From: an uncultured Bacteroidia bacterium
GTDB lineage: Bacteria; Bacteroidota; Bacteroidia; Bacteroidales; UBA932
Reading direction: 5' to 3'
Length of the DNA: 14,320 nt
NCBI GenBank assembly: GCA_902767465.1
Contig: CACXHM010000182.1
Coordinates: 1 to 14,320 of the forward strand
A program made the position numbers and the translations under genes. Of this stretch, positions 7,127 through 14,281 are shown piece after piece. Under the pieces are notes generated by a model that was given only the letters and a program-made list of their open reading frames with translations, was not told the origin of the DNA and did not search any database. How positions within the stretch are numbered: position 1 is the first letter of the stretch; the number at the start of each line of letters is the position of its first letter.

Positions 7127-8061
7127 TGCTGAGCCCCCCCTACAAGATCAAGGATCTCAGCTGTAATTTTCTGCTGACGCCCCTTGTTATACTCGAGAGA
7201 CAGTTCACCGAGAAGGTCTTCAGCGTTGTCCGATGCCGTCTGCATGGCAATTGTTCGCGCAGCGTGTTCCGCAGCAATCGAGTCGAGCAGCACCGTGTGG
7301 ATACGCAACCGCATAACCTGCGGCAGAAGCGTTTTCAGGATTTCGTCCCGTGATGGTTCAAGGATATAAGCGGAATGGGTGTCCTCTCCGGACGCCATAT
7401 CCGCCCTCGGATGTAGAGGGAGGGGCCCACCAGAGGTGGGAGGGGCCGTCAGGCCGGCTTGAGGAGAGGACGCCAGTTCCGCAGATGTTCCAAACGGCAG
7501 ATACTGCTCGACGGCAACTTTCTGCGAAGCCGTACTCACAAAATGATTATATATCAACAGAACCCTGCCGTATTTTCCGGAATTGAACGCATCGATCAGA
7601 GTCTGCGCGAAGGAAGCGGATTTATCAAAGCTGTTATGCCCTACAAGATCGGAATAATCATCCGACGGAAATCCTGCCTTGCGCATGGCTTCAGCCATCT
7701 TGCGGCCTACGGAAATCACTTCCACGGTCTGGCCTGCTGCCTTCAGTTGCGAGACCGTCTCTTCCACTTTATGGATTACATTGATATTAAATGCCCCGCA
7801 CAACGAAGAGTTGGAGGCGACAGCCACAATAGCTGTGACAGTATTGGTTGCGACGGGGGATTCCTGCCCTTCCCCGGTTGCAACAGGACAAACTACACGC
7901 TCGAGCATCTTCGACAGCGCCTCGGTATAGGGACGCATTCCTTCGACCGCCTGCTGGGCTTTGCGAAGCTTCGCGGAAGCCACCAGTTTCATGGCCGAAG
8001 TAATCTTGAGCGTACTGCGGACCGAAGAAATATGATCTTTTATCTCCCGAAGCGAAGCCAT
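7123..8061 (-). CDS. atpG: F1Fo ATP synthase gamma subunit with a 26-residue insertion
   Basis: Central rotor shaft of F1, linking catalysis in alpha3beta3 to rotation of the c-ring. I choose the ATG at 8061, giving 312 residues beginning MASLREIKDHISSVRSTLKI, the family start; the in-frame TTG at 8070 would add three residues and overlap atpA. The N- and C-terminal coiled-coil helices are intact (ITSAMKLVASAKL near the start; AARTIAMQTASDNAEDL and YNKGRQQKITAEILDLVGGA at the end), as is NSSLCGAFN in the Rossmann-like domain. Without the insertion the protein would be 286 residues, close to the 287 of E. coli. The extra residues (about 198-223, Pro/Gly-rich, SSPQAGLTAPPTSGGPLPLH and on) lie between the YLPFG strand and YILEPSRDEIL. 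They correspond to a repeat-flanked DNA segment described separately. It follows atpA by 5 nt and overlaps thiN by 4. Confidence 0.95.
   Translation of the reverse strand: MASLREIKDHISSVRSTLKITSAMKLVASAKLRKAQQAVEGMRPYTEALSKMLERVVCPVATGEGQESPVATNTVTAIVAVASNSSLCGAFNINVIHKVEETVSQLKAAGQTVEVISVGRKMAEAMRKAGFPSDDYSDLVGHNSFDKSASFAQTLIDAFNSGKYGRVLLIYNHFVSTASQKVAVEQYLPFGTSAELASSPQAGLTAPPTSGGPLPLHPRADMASGEDTHSAYILEPSRDEILKTLLPQVMRLRIHTVLLDSIAAEHAARTIAMQTASDNAEDLLGELSLEYNKGRQQKITAEILDLVGGAQQ
7390..7475. mobile_element. Putative 70-bp palindrome-rich element with 8-bp flanking direct repeats, in frame within atpG
   Basis: Identical octamers GGACGCCA stand at 7390-7397 and 7468-7475, exactly 78 bp apart, and flank a GC-rich 70-bp core (7398-7467). 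Removing one octamer plus the core removes 26 codons and restores a gamma subunit of ordinary length. The core holds hairpin CCCTC/GAGGG (7404-7408, 7416-7420), hairpin CCCACC-AGA-GGTGGG (7426-7440) and a 10-bp direct repeat GGGAGGGGCC (7418-7427, 7438-7447; period 20). A 9-bp inverted pair GTCCTCTCC (7381-7389) and GGAGAGGAC (7463-7471) spans the whole segment. It encodes no protein of its own. The pattern fits insertion of a small non-autonomous palindromic element with target duplication, comparable in kind to Rickettsia palindromic elements inside genes. Slippage-type duplication is the main alternative. Confidence 0.55.
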
Positions 8062-8066
8062 GAGAA

Positions 8067-9653
8067 TCAAGCATTAATTTGAGAACAGACCTCCGAAGCC
8101 ACCTTGGTAAGAATGGCCTCTATGCCTTCATCTATTTTCCCGGAGGATAGTTCTCCCAGAACATCCTTATGCGAAGAACGCATCCTTTCCAGAAACAGTT
8201 TTTCGAATTCGTGCACCTTGTCAAGAGGAATATCCGACATCAGGGCATGTGTGCCGCAGTAAAGAACCGCGACCTGGTCCCCGACGGGCATGGGAGAATA
8301 CTGAGGCTGTATCAGCAGACGGTTGTTCTTGCGCCCTTTGTCCAGGGTCATGGCGGTAACCTTGTCCATATCGGAAGAGAACTTGCTGAAAGCCTCCAGT
8401 TCGTTATACTGGGCTTGATCTATCTTGAGGCTGCCAGCGACTTTCTTCATCGACTTCACCTGTGCAGACCCACCGACACGGGAAACCGAAATACCTACGT
8501 TTATAGCGGGTCTGAACCCCTGGTTGAAAAGGGAGCTCTCAAGATATATCTGACCGTCAGTGATGGAGATCACGTTGGTAGGAATATATGCGGAAACATC
8601 CCCTGCCTGCGTTTCTATGATCGGGAGAGCCGTAAGGGAACCGCCGGCCTTTACCCGTCCCTTCATCGACTCAGGAAGATCGTTCATCTTCTCGGCCACC
8701 TCCTGCTGTCCTATGATCTTGGCCGCACGCTCCAGAAGCCGGCTGTGCAGGTAGAACACATCTCCGGGATACGCTTCCCGCCCGGAAGGACGGCGCAGGA
8801 TCAGCGACACCTCACGATATGCCACGGCCTGCTTGCTGAGATCATCGTAAACCACAAGGGCATGCCGGCCTGTGTCTCTGAAATACTCCCCAATGGCAGC
8901 ACCGGCGAATGGCGCGTAGTACTGCACGGCGGCAGGATCGGAAGCCGTCGCTGCAACAACTATAGTGTAGTCCATAGCACCCTTGGAACGCAGTGTTTCC
9001 ACAATGGAGGCTACTGTAGAACCTTTCTGGCCTACTGCAACATAAATGCAATACACCGGATTCCCTGCTTCGAAACAGCTGCGCTGATTAATTATGGTAT
9101 CGATGGCAAGGGCGGTCTTTCCCGTCTGTCTGTCACCAATGATAAGTTCGCGCTGTCCCCTGCCGATAGGAATCATGGAATCGATTGCTTTCAGTCCGGT
9201 CTGAAGCGGCTCGGTGACAGGTTCGCGAAACACTACGCCGGGAGCCTTACGCTCAAGTGGCATCTCCACCAGATCTCCAGCGACGGGTCCGAGGCCGTCA
9301 AGCGGCTCGCCGAGAGGATTTACCACACGGCCCACCATGTTTTCACCAACCTCCAGGGATGCGATGCGTCCAAGCCTGCGGACATTCATACCCTCCTTCA
9401 CAAGGTCGGTAGGGCCGAGCAGGACCGCTCCTACATTGTCTTCCTCAAGATTCATTGCAACAGCTTTGACCCCGGATTCGAATTCAAGCAGTTCCCCGGC
9501 TTCGGCGTTCACCAGCCCGTAGATACGGGCAACACCATCGCTGCACGAAAGCACTTTTCCGCTCTCCTCAAAGTGGACAGTGGTATCGATACCTTTTAAC
9601 TGACCGAGCAATATCTCGGATATTTCACTTGCCTTTATTGTATTCTGAGCCAT
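8067..9653 (-). CDS. atpA: F1Fo ATP synthase alpha subunit
   Basis: Non-catalytic nucleotide-binding subunit of the F1 hexamer. The 528 residues show the N-terminal beta-barrel (about 25-95), the P-loop GDRQTGKT at 173-180 in the nucleotide-binding domain, and the arginine-finger segment INVGISVSRVGGSAQ, whose Arg reaches into the neighbouring beta active site. The C-terminal helical domain has the usual QPQYSPMPVGDQVAVLYCGTHAL stretch, here interrupted for brevity. The length is slightly above the E. coli protein (513), with an ordinary C-terminus. The atpH stop and this ATG share one base (TGATG), and atpG begins 5 nt after the stop. A long reading frame on the opposite strand (8169-9599) is a shadow of this gene. 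Confidence 0.98.
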   Translation of the reverse strand: MAQNTIKASEISEILLGQLKGIDTTVHFEESGKVLSCSDGVARIYGLVNAEAGELLEFESGVKAVAMNLEEDNVGAVLLGPTDLVKEGMNVRRLGRIASLEVGENMVGRVVNPLGEPLDGLGPVAGDLVEMPLERKAPGVVFREPVTEPLQTGLKAIDSMIPIGRGQRELIIGDRQTGKTALAIDTIINQRSCFEAGNPVYCIYVAVGQKGSTVASIVETLRSKGAMDYTIVVAATASDPAAVQYYAPFAGAAIGEYFRDTGRHALVVYDDLSKQAVAYREVSLILRRPSGREAYPGDVFYLHSRLLERAAKIIGQQEVAEKMNDLPESMKGRVKAGGSLTALPIIETQAGDVSAYIPTNVISITDGQIYLESSLFNQGFRPAINVGISVSRVGGSAQVKSMKKVAGSLKIDQAQYNELEAFSKFSSDMDKVTAMTLDKGRKNNRLLIQPQYSPMPVGDQVAVLYCGTHALMSDIPLDKVHEFEKLFLERMRSSHKDVLGELSSGKIDEGIEAILTKVASEVCSQINA

Positions 9654-10129
9654 CAGATAATACGTTTGTTCATTTCTTTGAATTGTCCGCGGATCAAATC
9701 AATCTGCCGCTGTACGCTGGCATCAAGGATCCGGTCGTCAAGTTCAAGCACAAACCCGCCAATCAACCCGGGTTCCACCGAAGTATCCATCAGCACCCTT
9801 TTGCCAGTACTCGACGTGAGCATTTCCTTCAGCTTTGCCGACAGTTCCTCCGATGGGACTGCGGTACGAAGCCGCGCGATGCATATGCCGTGATTACGGC
9901 AATACTGCCTCACAAAATCTACCAGCACCGGCTTAAGCAACTCAAGCCTTCCATTGGAACGAAGCAATTCAGCCAGCCTGACCAGATCCTTTTCGGAATC
10001 ACCTGAAAAAGATGCCGGATCCGAAAGAAGCATCCTTGCCTGTGCAAAGACCTGCTCCCCACGGCCATCTTCCTCAACAAAACGGAGGAAAGCCCTGGCG
10101 TACCTGCTGGATATCGTCCCCTGATTCAT
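9653..10129 (-). CDS. atpH: F1Fo ATP synthase delta subunit (OSCP)
   Basis: Peripheral-stalk subunit joining the b dimer to the top of F1. The 158 residues begin ISSRYARAFLRFVEE, the usual first helix of the N-terminal six-helix bundle. They end with the conserved PGLIGGFVLELDDRILDASVQRQIDLIRGQF region in shortened, divergent context, the standard signature of delta/OSCP. It is somewhat shorter than E. coli delta (177 residues), mainly in the central part. Its ATG overlaps the atpF stop by 4 nt (ATGA), and its stop overlaps the atpA start by 1 nt. Confidence 0.95.
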   Translation of the reverse strand: MNQGTISSRYARAFLRFVEEDGRGEQVFAQARMLLSDPASFSGDSEKDLVRLAELLRSNGRLELLKPVLVDFVRQYCRNHGICIARLRTAVPSEELSAKLKEMLTSSTGKRVLMDTSVEPGLIGGFVLELDDRILDASVQRQIDLIRGQFKEMNKRII

Positions 10130-10635
10130 GATTCTTTATGGCTGGACTTAACAGCTTCGTCTGCAAGCCGGTCTATCAGCGCTTCCTGCTCAACACCCGA
10201 ACCGAGTCTGGAACGAAGCACTTTTTCGGCCACCTCAACAGACAGCAGCGCAACCTGCCTGCGGATATCTCGCATGGCCGCTTCCCGTTCGTTTTCGATC
10301 TGCACTCTGGCCTTTTCCACCATCTCTGCCGTACGGGCGGCAGCGTCCTCCTTTGCCTGTGCAAGGATTTCACTTCTCGCCTGGGCCGCTTCCTTAAGTA
10401 TGCGTCCTTGTTCCTGACGGGTTTTTGCAATCATCTGCTGCTGCTCTTCAGAGAGTTTCTCCATGCGCAGTTGAGCTTCTTCTGCAAGCCTCAGGGATTC
10501 GCTGATGTGCTTGTTCCGTTTATCCACCATACCGGTAATGGCCGGAAAGCCCCACTTTGCAAGTATGAAAAATACTATGCCGAAAATGAGGACCATCCAG
10601 AACAGAAGGCCGGTATCAGGAGTAATCAGGTTCAT
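10126..10635 (-). CDS. atpF: F1Fo ATP synthase b subunit
   Basis: Membrane-anchored peripheral-stalk subunit. The 169 residues have one N-terminal transmembrane helix (about 8-28, TGLLFWMVLIFGIVFFILAK). A long, highly charged alpha-helical stalk follows (about 35-150), rich in Glu, Gln, Arg and Ala with the expected absence of Pro and Gly, and then a short delta-binding tail. It begins 3 nt after the atpE stop and overlaps atpH by 4 nt, so coupled translation is likely. Only one b-type gene is present, indicating a homodimeric b2 stalk rather than the b/b' pair of photosynthetic bacteria. Confidence 0.96.
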   Translation of the reverse strand: MNLITPDTGLLFWMVLIFGIVFFILAKWGFPAITGMVDKRNKHISESLRLAEEAQLRMEKLSEEQQQMIAKTRQEQGRILKEAAQARSEILAQAKEDAAARTAEMVEKARVQIENEREAAMRDIRRQVALLSVEVAEKVLRSRLGSGVEQEALIDRLADEAVKSSHKES

Positions 10636-10638
10636 GTT

Positions 10639-10896
10639 TTATTTTATTACGACGGCAAGCAGGCACACTATGATGCCGAGGAGCGCTGCACCTTCGATCA
10701 TACCGGCGACGATAATCATGCTGGAACGGATATTCCCGGCGGATTCAGGCTGACGGGCAATGGCTTCCATTGCGGCCGAGCCGACCTTACCTATTCCGTA
10801 TCCTGCAGCAAAAGCGGCAAGGGCTGCGCCAAGAGCCGCACCGAACTTTCCAAGGGCCGCAGAGGCCAACGCCTGAAGTAAAATTGCAAGTACCAT
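10639..10896 (-). CDS. atpE: F1Fo ATP synthase c subunit (rotor ring)
   Basis: Proteolipid that forms the ion-driven rotor ring in the membrane. The 85 residues make a hairpin of two transmembrane helices (about 14-42 and 58-82), joined by the conserved polar loop ARQPE (47-51) that contacts gamma and epsilon. The ion-carrying carboxylate is Glu68 in GMIEGAALLG. Aligned on RQP and this Glu with the Na+-binding ring of Ilyobacter tartaricus, the Na+ ligands Gln32 and Ser66 fall on Ile35 and Gly69 here. The site therefore looks proton-type; that is inference from alignment by eye. It is the only gene of the operon with a distinct AT-rich leader of about 19 nt. Confidence 0.97.
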   Translation of the reverse strand: MVLAILLQALASAALGKFGAALGAALAAFAAGYGIGKVGSAAMEAIARQPESAGNIRSSMIIVAGMIEGAALLGIIVCLLAVVIK

Positions 10897-10915
10897 AATT
10901 ATTGATTTAAAATTG
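10897..10915 (-). promoter_or_regulatory. AT-rich translation-initiation region of atpE
   Basis: The 19 nt between atpB and atpE contain 17 A/T bases and no strong secondary structure. Other junctions in the operon are overlaps or spacers of at most 5 nt. AT-rich, unstructured leaders favour initiation in Bacteroidetes, which rely little on Shine-Dalgarno pairing. A higher yield of subunit c, needed in roughly ten copies per enzyme, is the likely purpose. Confidence 0.4.
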
Positions 10916-11944
10916 TTAATCTGCTTTTTGACGGGCCATCCCTATGTAAATGGATGAGAGCATTGTAAATATATAGGCCTGGATGAAGGAAATCAGGATT
11001 TCCAACACGTCCAGGAAGATTCCGAAAAGAAGTGAAATCAGCGTGGCTCCTCCGGTCATGGCCGGACCGTATTTCCCCATTATGAAAATAATGCAGACCA
11101 TGCACAGGATCTGAATATGGCCGGCAAGCATGTTGGCGAAAAGACGGATGGTGAGCGATACCGGCTTCACAAGCGCCGAGAAAGTCTCTATCACAGCCAT
11201 CAGGGGTTTGAGCACACCGGGAACATCCGGAGAAAAAATCTCTTTGTAGTAGTGCCGGGTGCCGGTAAGATTCACCGTGAAAAAGGTAAAAAGCGCCAGT
11301 ACCAGTGTGCAGGCGATGTTGCCCGTAAGGTTCGCTCCTCCGGGGAAACATGGAATGATGCCCATGACATTGCTCAACAGTATAAAGAGAAACGCCGTCA
11401 GAAGGTATGGCGAATAACGCCGGAAGTCGTCCTCTCCGATATTCTCCCTCGCCATGTCGTGTATCATCATGATCAGAGGTTCCATAAGCGCAGCGATACC
11501 GGAAGGATGCTCCTTTAACACATCATGTCGGCGATACCACCTTGCGCACAGGAGTACAATTACAAGAAGGAGAATCGCATTTATCATCAGCTGGAGCACG
11601 TTCTTGGTGATGCTGATGTCGAAAGGGCGCGAGCCATCGGCACGCACGATCTTTCCTTCATTTTTGGCGCCTTTTGGAGCGATATGATAGTTCCCGTAAC
11701 TGCCGGTCTCAAGAATATGTTTTGAACTGAAAACGTGCATGCCGTCATCTATCAGGATTACCGGCAGATAGATTGCAATGCTCCGGCCCTTCCATTCGCT
11801 TATGTGCCATTCGTAGGAGTCGAGCACGTGCTCGAAAACGACTTCGCCAATGTCGATTTCTTCCGACGCCTCCTCCGCCGATGTCGAATGCACGGCAATC
11901 AGCCCGAAAAATACAGTCAACAATATTTTCTTGAACAGCATCAT
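10916..11944 (-). CDS. atpB: F1Fo ATP synthase a subunit
   Basis: Membrane stator subunit that forms the two half-channels next to the c-ring. From the ATG at 11944 it has 342 residues, longer than E. coli a (271). The excess is an N-terminal signal-like hydrophobic segment (MMLFKKILLTVFFGLIA) plus a polar extracytoplasmic domain up to about residue 110, a form I recall as usual in Bacteroidetes. The essential arginine lies in SLTIRLFANMLAGH (about Arg267), and the last helix reads ISFIQAYIFTMLSSIYIGMA, as expected. The ATG overlaps the atpC stop as ATGA and is followed at once by a second ATG (11941); either may be used. An in-frame TTG at 11953 is inside atpC and less likely. Confidence 0.95.
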   Translation of the reverse strand: MMLFKKILLTVFFGLIAVHSTSAEEASEEIDIGEVVFEHVLDSYEWHISEWKGRSIAIYLPVILIDDGMHVFSSKHILETGSYGNYHIAPKGAKNEGKIVRADGSRPFDISITKNVLQLMINAILLLVIVLLCARWYRRHDVLKEHPSGIAALMEPLIMMIHDMARENIGEDDFRRYSPYLLTAFLFILLSNVMGIIPCFPGGANLTGNIACTLVLALFTFFTVNLTGTRHYYKEIFSPDVPGVLKPLMAVIETFSALVKPVSLTIRLFANMLAGHIQILCMVCIIFIMGKYGPAMTGGATLISLLFGIFLDVLEILISFIQAYIFTMLSSIYIGMARQKAD

Positions 11945-12171
11945 TCCGCGCAAATCGTTATAATGTCATTTTCTACCATTGCCATCCCACCGTCAACAGG
12001 CTTGGTGTGTTCAACTCCCGAGGTACGCCAGCGGAGTTCGCCCTTTACAAGAGACGAAATGATGGGAGCATGACCTCTCAACACCTCAAACGCACCTGCC
12101 GCTCCGGGCAGGAAAACCGCTTCCGCCTGGATTTCAGAAATGGTATCTGGTGTGAGAATCTTCAGTGTCAT
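11941..12171 (-). CDS. atpC: F1Fo ATP synthase epsilon subunit, short form
   Basis: Rotor-foot subunit that binds gamma and the c-ring. The 76 residues cover only the N-terminal beta-sandwich (LKILTPDTISEIQAEAVFLP, then GAFEVLRGHAPIISSLVKGE, and the closing strand MAMVENDIITICAE). The C-terminal two-helix domain, about 50 residues in E. coli and the part that inhibits ATP hydrolysis, is absent, and the frame closes cleanly with no remnant before atpB. Short epsilon subunits are known in Bacteroidetes, so this looks like a lineage trait rather than a truncation. The gene starts 2 nt after the atpD stop and overlaps atpB by 4 nt. Confidence 0.94.
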   Translation of the reverse strand: MTLKILTPDTISEIQAEAVFLPGAAGAFEVLRGHAPIISSLVKGELRWRTSGVEHTKPVDGGMAMVENDIITICAE

Positions 12172-12173
12172 GA

Positions 12174-13688
12174 TCAGTTAGCCTGTGCAAGTATCTTTTC
12201 GCCCTTAGCGATAGCATCTTCTATTGTTCCAACCTGCATGAATGCCTGTTCCGGCAGGTAATCCACTTCTCCGTCGAGAATCATCTTGAATCCGCGGATA
12301 GTGTCTTCGATGTCAACCATAACTCCGGGGCAGCCGTTGAAGGCAGCTGCCACATGAAGCGGCTGGCTCAGGAAGCGCTGTACGCGGCGGGCCCTGTTTA
12401 CGGTGAGTTTGTCTTCGTCCGAGAGCTCGTCCATGCCAAGAATGGCTATGATGTCCTGAAGTTCCTTGTAGCGCTGGAGTATCTGTTTTACGCGTTGGGC
12501 TGTGTCGTAATGATCCTGTCCGACTATATTTGGATCGAGAATGCGCGATGTTGATTCAAGCGGATCAACCGCAGGGTAGATGCCGAGAGTAGCAATCTTG
12601 CGGCTAAGCACTGTCGTGGCATCCAGATGACTGAAAGTGGTGGCCGGAGCAGGATCGGTAAGGTCATCGGCAGGGACATATACTGCCTGTACGGAAGTAA
12701 TGGATCCATTTTTGGTGGAAGTAATACGCTCCTGCATCTGTCCCATTTCGGTAGCAAGCGTCGGCTGGTAGCCTACTGCGGATGGCATGCGCCCAAGGAG
12801 CGCGGACACCTCCGAGCCGGCCTGCGTGAAACGGAAGATGTTGTCGATGAAGAAGAGAATATCCTTCGGGGCGGCCGGGTCGGAGGAGTCGCGGAAGGAT
12901 TCCGCCAGCGTGAGCCCGCTCAGGGCCACGCTGCTGCGCGCTCCCGGAGGCTCGTTCATCTGCCCGAATACCATGGCCACCTGACTTTTTGAAAGCTCTC
13001 CCCGATCAACCTTCGACAGATCCCACTTTCCTTCGGCCATAGCCTTTTCAAACTCTTCGCCATATTTGATAACCCCGGATTCTATCATTTCGCGAAGCAG
13101 GTCGTTACCTTCTCTTGTACGCTCCCCAACGCCGGCGAAAACACTGAATCCATTATGTCTTTTTGCTATGTTGTTGATCAGCTCTTTGATAAGAACAGTC
13201 TTGCCGACGCCGGCTCCTCCGAAAAGGCCGATCTTGCCACCTTTCAAATAAGGCTCAAGCAGATCGATTACCTTGATGCCTGTAAAGAGAACCTCCTGAC
13301 TCGTAGTAAGTTCCGAAAACTCAGGGGCCTCACGATGAATGGGGAGACTGCCTTCCGAACTGAGAGCTCCAAGGCTGTCGATGGGGTCCCCGGTCACGTT
13401 CATGACCCGGCCTCTGATCTGGGCACCGACAGGCATTCGGACGGGAGAGCCGATACTCACCGCTTCCAGACCTCTCCTAAGTCCGTCGGTCGAATCCATG
13501 GCAACACATCTGACAGTGTCTTCACCTATATGCTGTTGCACCTCGACCACAAGCTTGCGACCGTCAGGCCTGGTTACTTCCAACGCTTCGTGGATAGAGG
13601 GCAGCGCAGCTTCCTGCCGGCTGTCGAGATTGAAATGGACATCGACGACCGGACCTATTATCTGTGAGATTCGTCCTGTTACTGACAT
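12174..13688 (-). CDS. atpD: F1Fo ATP synthase beta subunit (catalytic)
   Basis: Catalytic subunit making ATP from ADP and phosphate. The 504 residues show the P-loop GGAGVGKT (157-164), the catalytic glutamate in GVGERTREGNDL (Glu189), Walker B DILFFIDNIFRF (276-287), and the DELSDED motif in the C-terminal domain. Compared with the E. coli sequence there is an insertion of about 27 residues after ESGVI (roughly 207-236, KYGEEFEKAMAEGKWDLSK and on), before VFGQMNEPPG. I recall such a longer loop as a Bacteroidetes feature. It is the first gene of the operon, as is usual in this phylum, and atpC follows after 2 nt. A weak promoter-like element lies about 28 nt upstream of the ATG. Confidence 0.98.
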   Translation of the reverse strand: MSVTGRISQIIGPVVDVHFNLDSRQEAALPSIHEALEVTRPDGRKLVVEVQQHIGEDTVRCVAMDSTDGLRRGLEAVSIGSPVRMPVGAQIRGRVMNVTGDPIDSLGALSSEGSLPIHREAPEFSELTTSQEVLFTGIKVIDLLEPYLKGGKIGLFGGAGVGKTVLIKELINNIAKRHNGFSVFAGVGERTREGNDLLREMIESGVIKYGEEFEKAMAEGKWDLSKVDRGELSKSQVAMVFGQMNEPPGARSSVALSGLTLAESFRDSSDPAAPKDILFFIDNIFRFTQAGSEVSALLGRMPSAVGYQPTLATEMGQMQERITSTKNGSITSVQAVYVPADDLTDPAPATTFSHLDATTVLSRKIATLGIYPAVDPLESTSRILDPNIVGQDHYDTAQRVKQILQRYKELQDIIAILGMDELSDEDKLTVNRARRVQRFLSQPLHVAAAFNGCPGVMVDIEDTIRGFKMILDGEVDYLPEQAFMQVGTIEDAIAKGEKILAQAN

Positions 13689-13715
13689 TTTATAATCTTT
13701 TAACTTTCGAAGTTA

Positions 13716-13724
13716 CAAAAAATA
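13716..13724 (-). promoter_or_regulatory. Weak -7-like promoter element of the atp operon (TATTTTTTG)
   Basis: On the minus strand TATTTTTTG resembles the Bacteroidetes TAnnTTTG box but has one extra T, and no TTTG was found 19-21 nt upstream. It lies 27 nt before the atpD ATG in the only gap (13689-13774) from which the whole operon could be transcribed. The position is persuasive; the match is not. Confidence 0.3.
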
Positions 13725-13764
13725 TGACAAACCGCACGAAAATACTCCCTTGTATCACAAAACA

Positions 13765-13787
13765 GGCAGGAAGTTCAACGACCTGCC
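13765..13787 (-). terminator. Possible weak terminator hairpin at the end of the COG2426 gene
   Basis: On the minus strand GGCAGG (13787-13782) pairs with CCTGCC (13770-13765) around an 11-nt loop that contains the stop codon, and is followed by TGTTTTG. The 6-bp GC-rich stem with a short T-rich tail could end transcription of the gene upstream of the atp operon. The stem is short and the T-run broken, so this is tentative. Confidence 0.3.
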
Positions 13788-14254
13788 AGGGAAATCGCAC
13801 CAAACACTCCAAGAGATGCCGTAAGCATTATGATTCCCGCAAGGATGACACCCAGCAGCACATATAAGACGCTTTTCTTGAAATCCATGTTCAGAAAACT
13901 CGCGGCAAGAGTCCCGGTCCAGGCGCCCGTCCCGGGAAGGGGAATTCCGACGAACAAGAGCAGGGCAATATAAAGTCCGCGCCCGGCCTTGGCTTCAAGT
14001 TTCCGGCCTCCCTTCTCGCCCTTTTCCAGGCACCAGCGAAAAAAGCCTCCTATGTACTTCTTGTTCCGCCCCCATTCCAGAACCCTGCGGGCGAACAGAA
14101 AGATAAATGGAACAGGAAGCATGTTGCCCAACACCGCGACAAGCAGTGAAGGCAAAAGAGGAAGACCGAATCCAACGGCATAAGGCACCGCCCCCCTGAG
14201 CTCAATAAGCGGCACCATTGAAATCAGAAAAACTATAAGATACTTGCGAAACAT
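13775..14254 (-). CDS. COG2426 / small multidrug export (PF06695) family membrane protein
   Basis: Small integral membrane protein of 159 residues with about four hydrophobic segments (roughly 3-18, 22-55, 93-115 and 125-155) and a basic cytoplasmic loop (about 56-90, RRVLEWGRNKKYIGGFFRW). Family landmarks are MVPLIELRGAVPYAVGFGLP at 13-32 and GIPLPGTGAWTGTLAA. The 'multidrug export' family name rests on little evidence, so the real substrate, if any, is unknown. The ATG at 14254 was chosen because the next Met (residue 13) would remove most of the first helix. A good TAnnTTTG box sits only 5 nt upstream. It is transcribed toward the atp operon but separated from it by 86 nt, with a possible weak terminator, so it is probably not part of it. 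Confidence 0.85.
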   Translation of the reverse strand: MFRKYLIVFLISMVPLIELRGAVPYAVGFGLPLLPSLLVAVLGNMLPVPFIFLFARRVLEWGRNKKYIGGFFRWCLEKGEKGGRKLEAKAGRGLYIALLLFVGIPLPGTGAWTGTLAASFLNMDFKKSVLYVLLGVILAGIIMLTASLGVFGAISLAGR

Positions 14255-14259
14255 TGTCG

Positions 14260-14267
14260 CAAAGGTA
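14260..14267 (-). promoter_or_regulatory. -7 promoter element of the COG2426 gene (TACCTTTG)
   Basis: The minus-strand TACCTTTG matches TAnnTTTG exactly. Twenty nt further upstream lies TCTG, three of four matches to the -33 TTTG. Only 5 nt separate the box from the ATG, so the transcript would begin at or just before the start codon. Confidence 0.55.
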
Positions 14268-14281
14268 GCAAATAATTCCGT

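Noticed and set aside
7850..7900. Repeated PVAT residues and GTTGC-type repeats in the N-terminal half of gamma
   Set aside because: The residues fall in a naturally variable linker, the DNA copies are diverged and no flanking duplication is seen.
8062..8070. TTG start for atpG giving three extra residues
   Set aside because: The family begins at MASLREIK, which corresponds to the ATG at 8061; the TTG overlaps the atpA stop without added benefit.
8169..9599. Open frame of 476 codons on the plus strand
   Set aside because: It lies wholly antisense to atpA, has no family likeness and an odd His/Arg/Cys-rich composition; it is a shadow of the real gene's codon usage.
11945..11953. TTG start for atpB
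   Set aside because: ATG ATG at 11944/11941 directly overlaps the atpC stop and begins a good signal-like segment.
12980..13070. Extra loop in the beta subunit as a second inserted element
   Set aside because: No flanking repeats or hairpins were seen, the residues look helical and charged, and a longer loop here is, as far as I recall, common in Bacteroidetes beta subunits.
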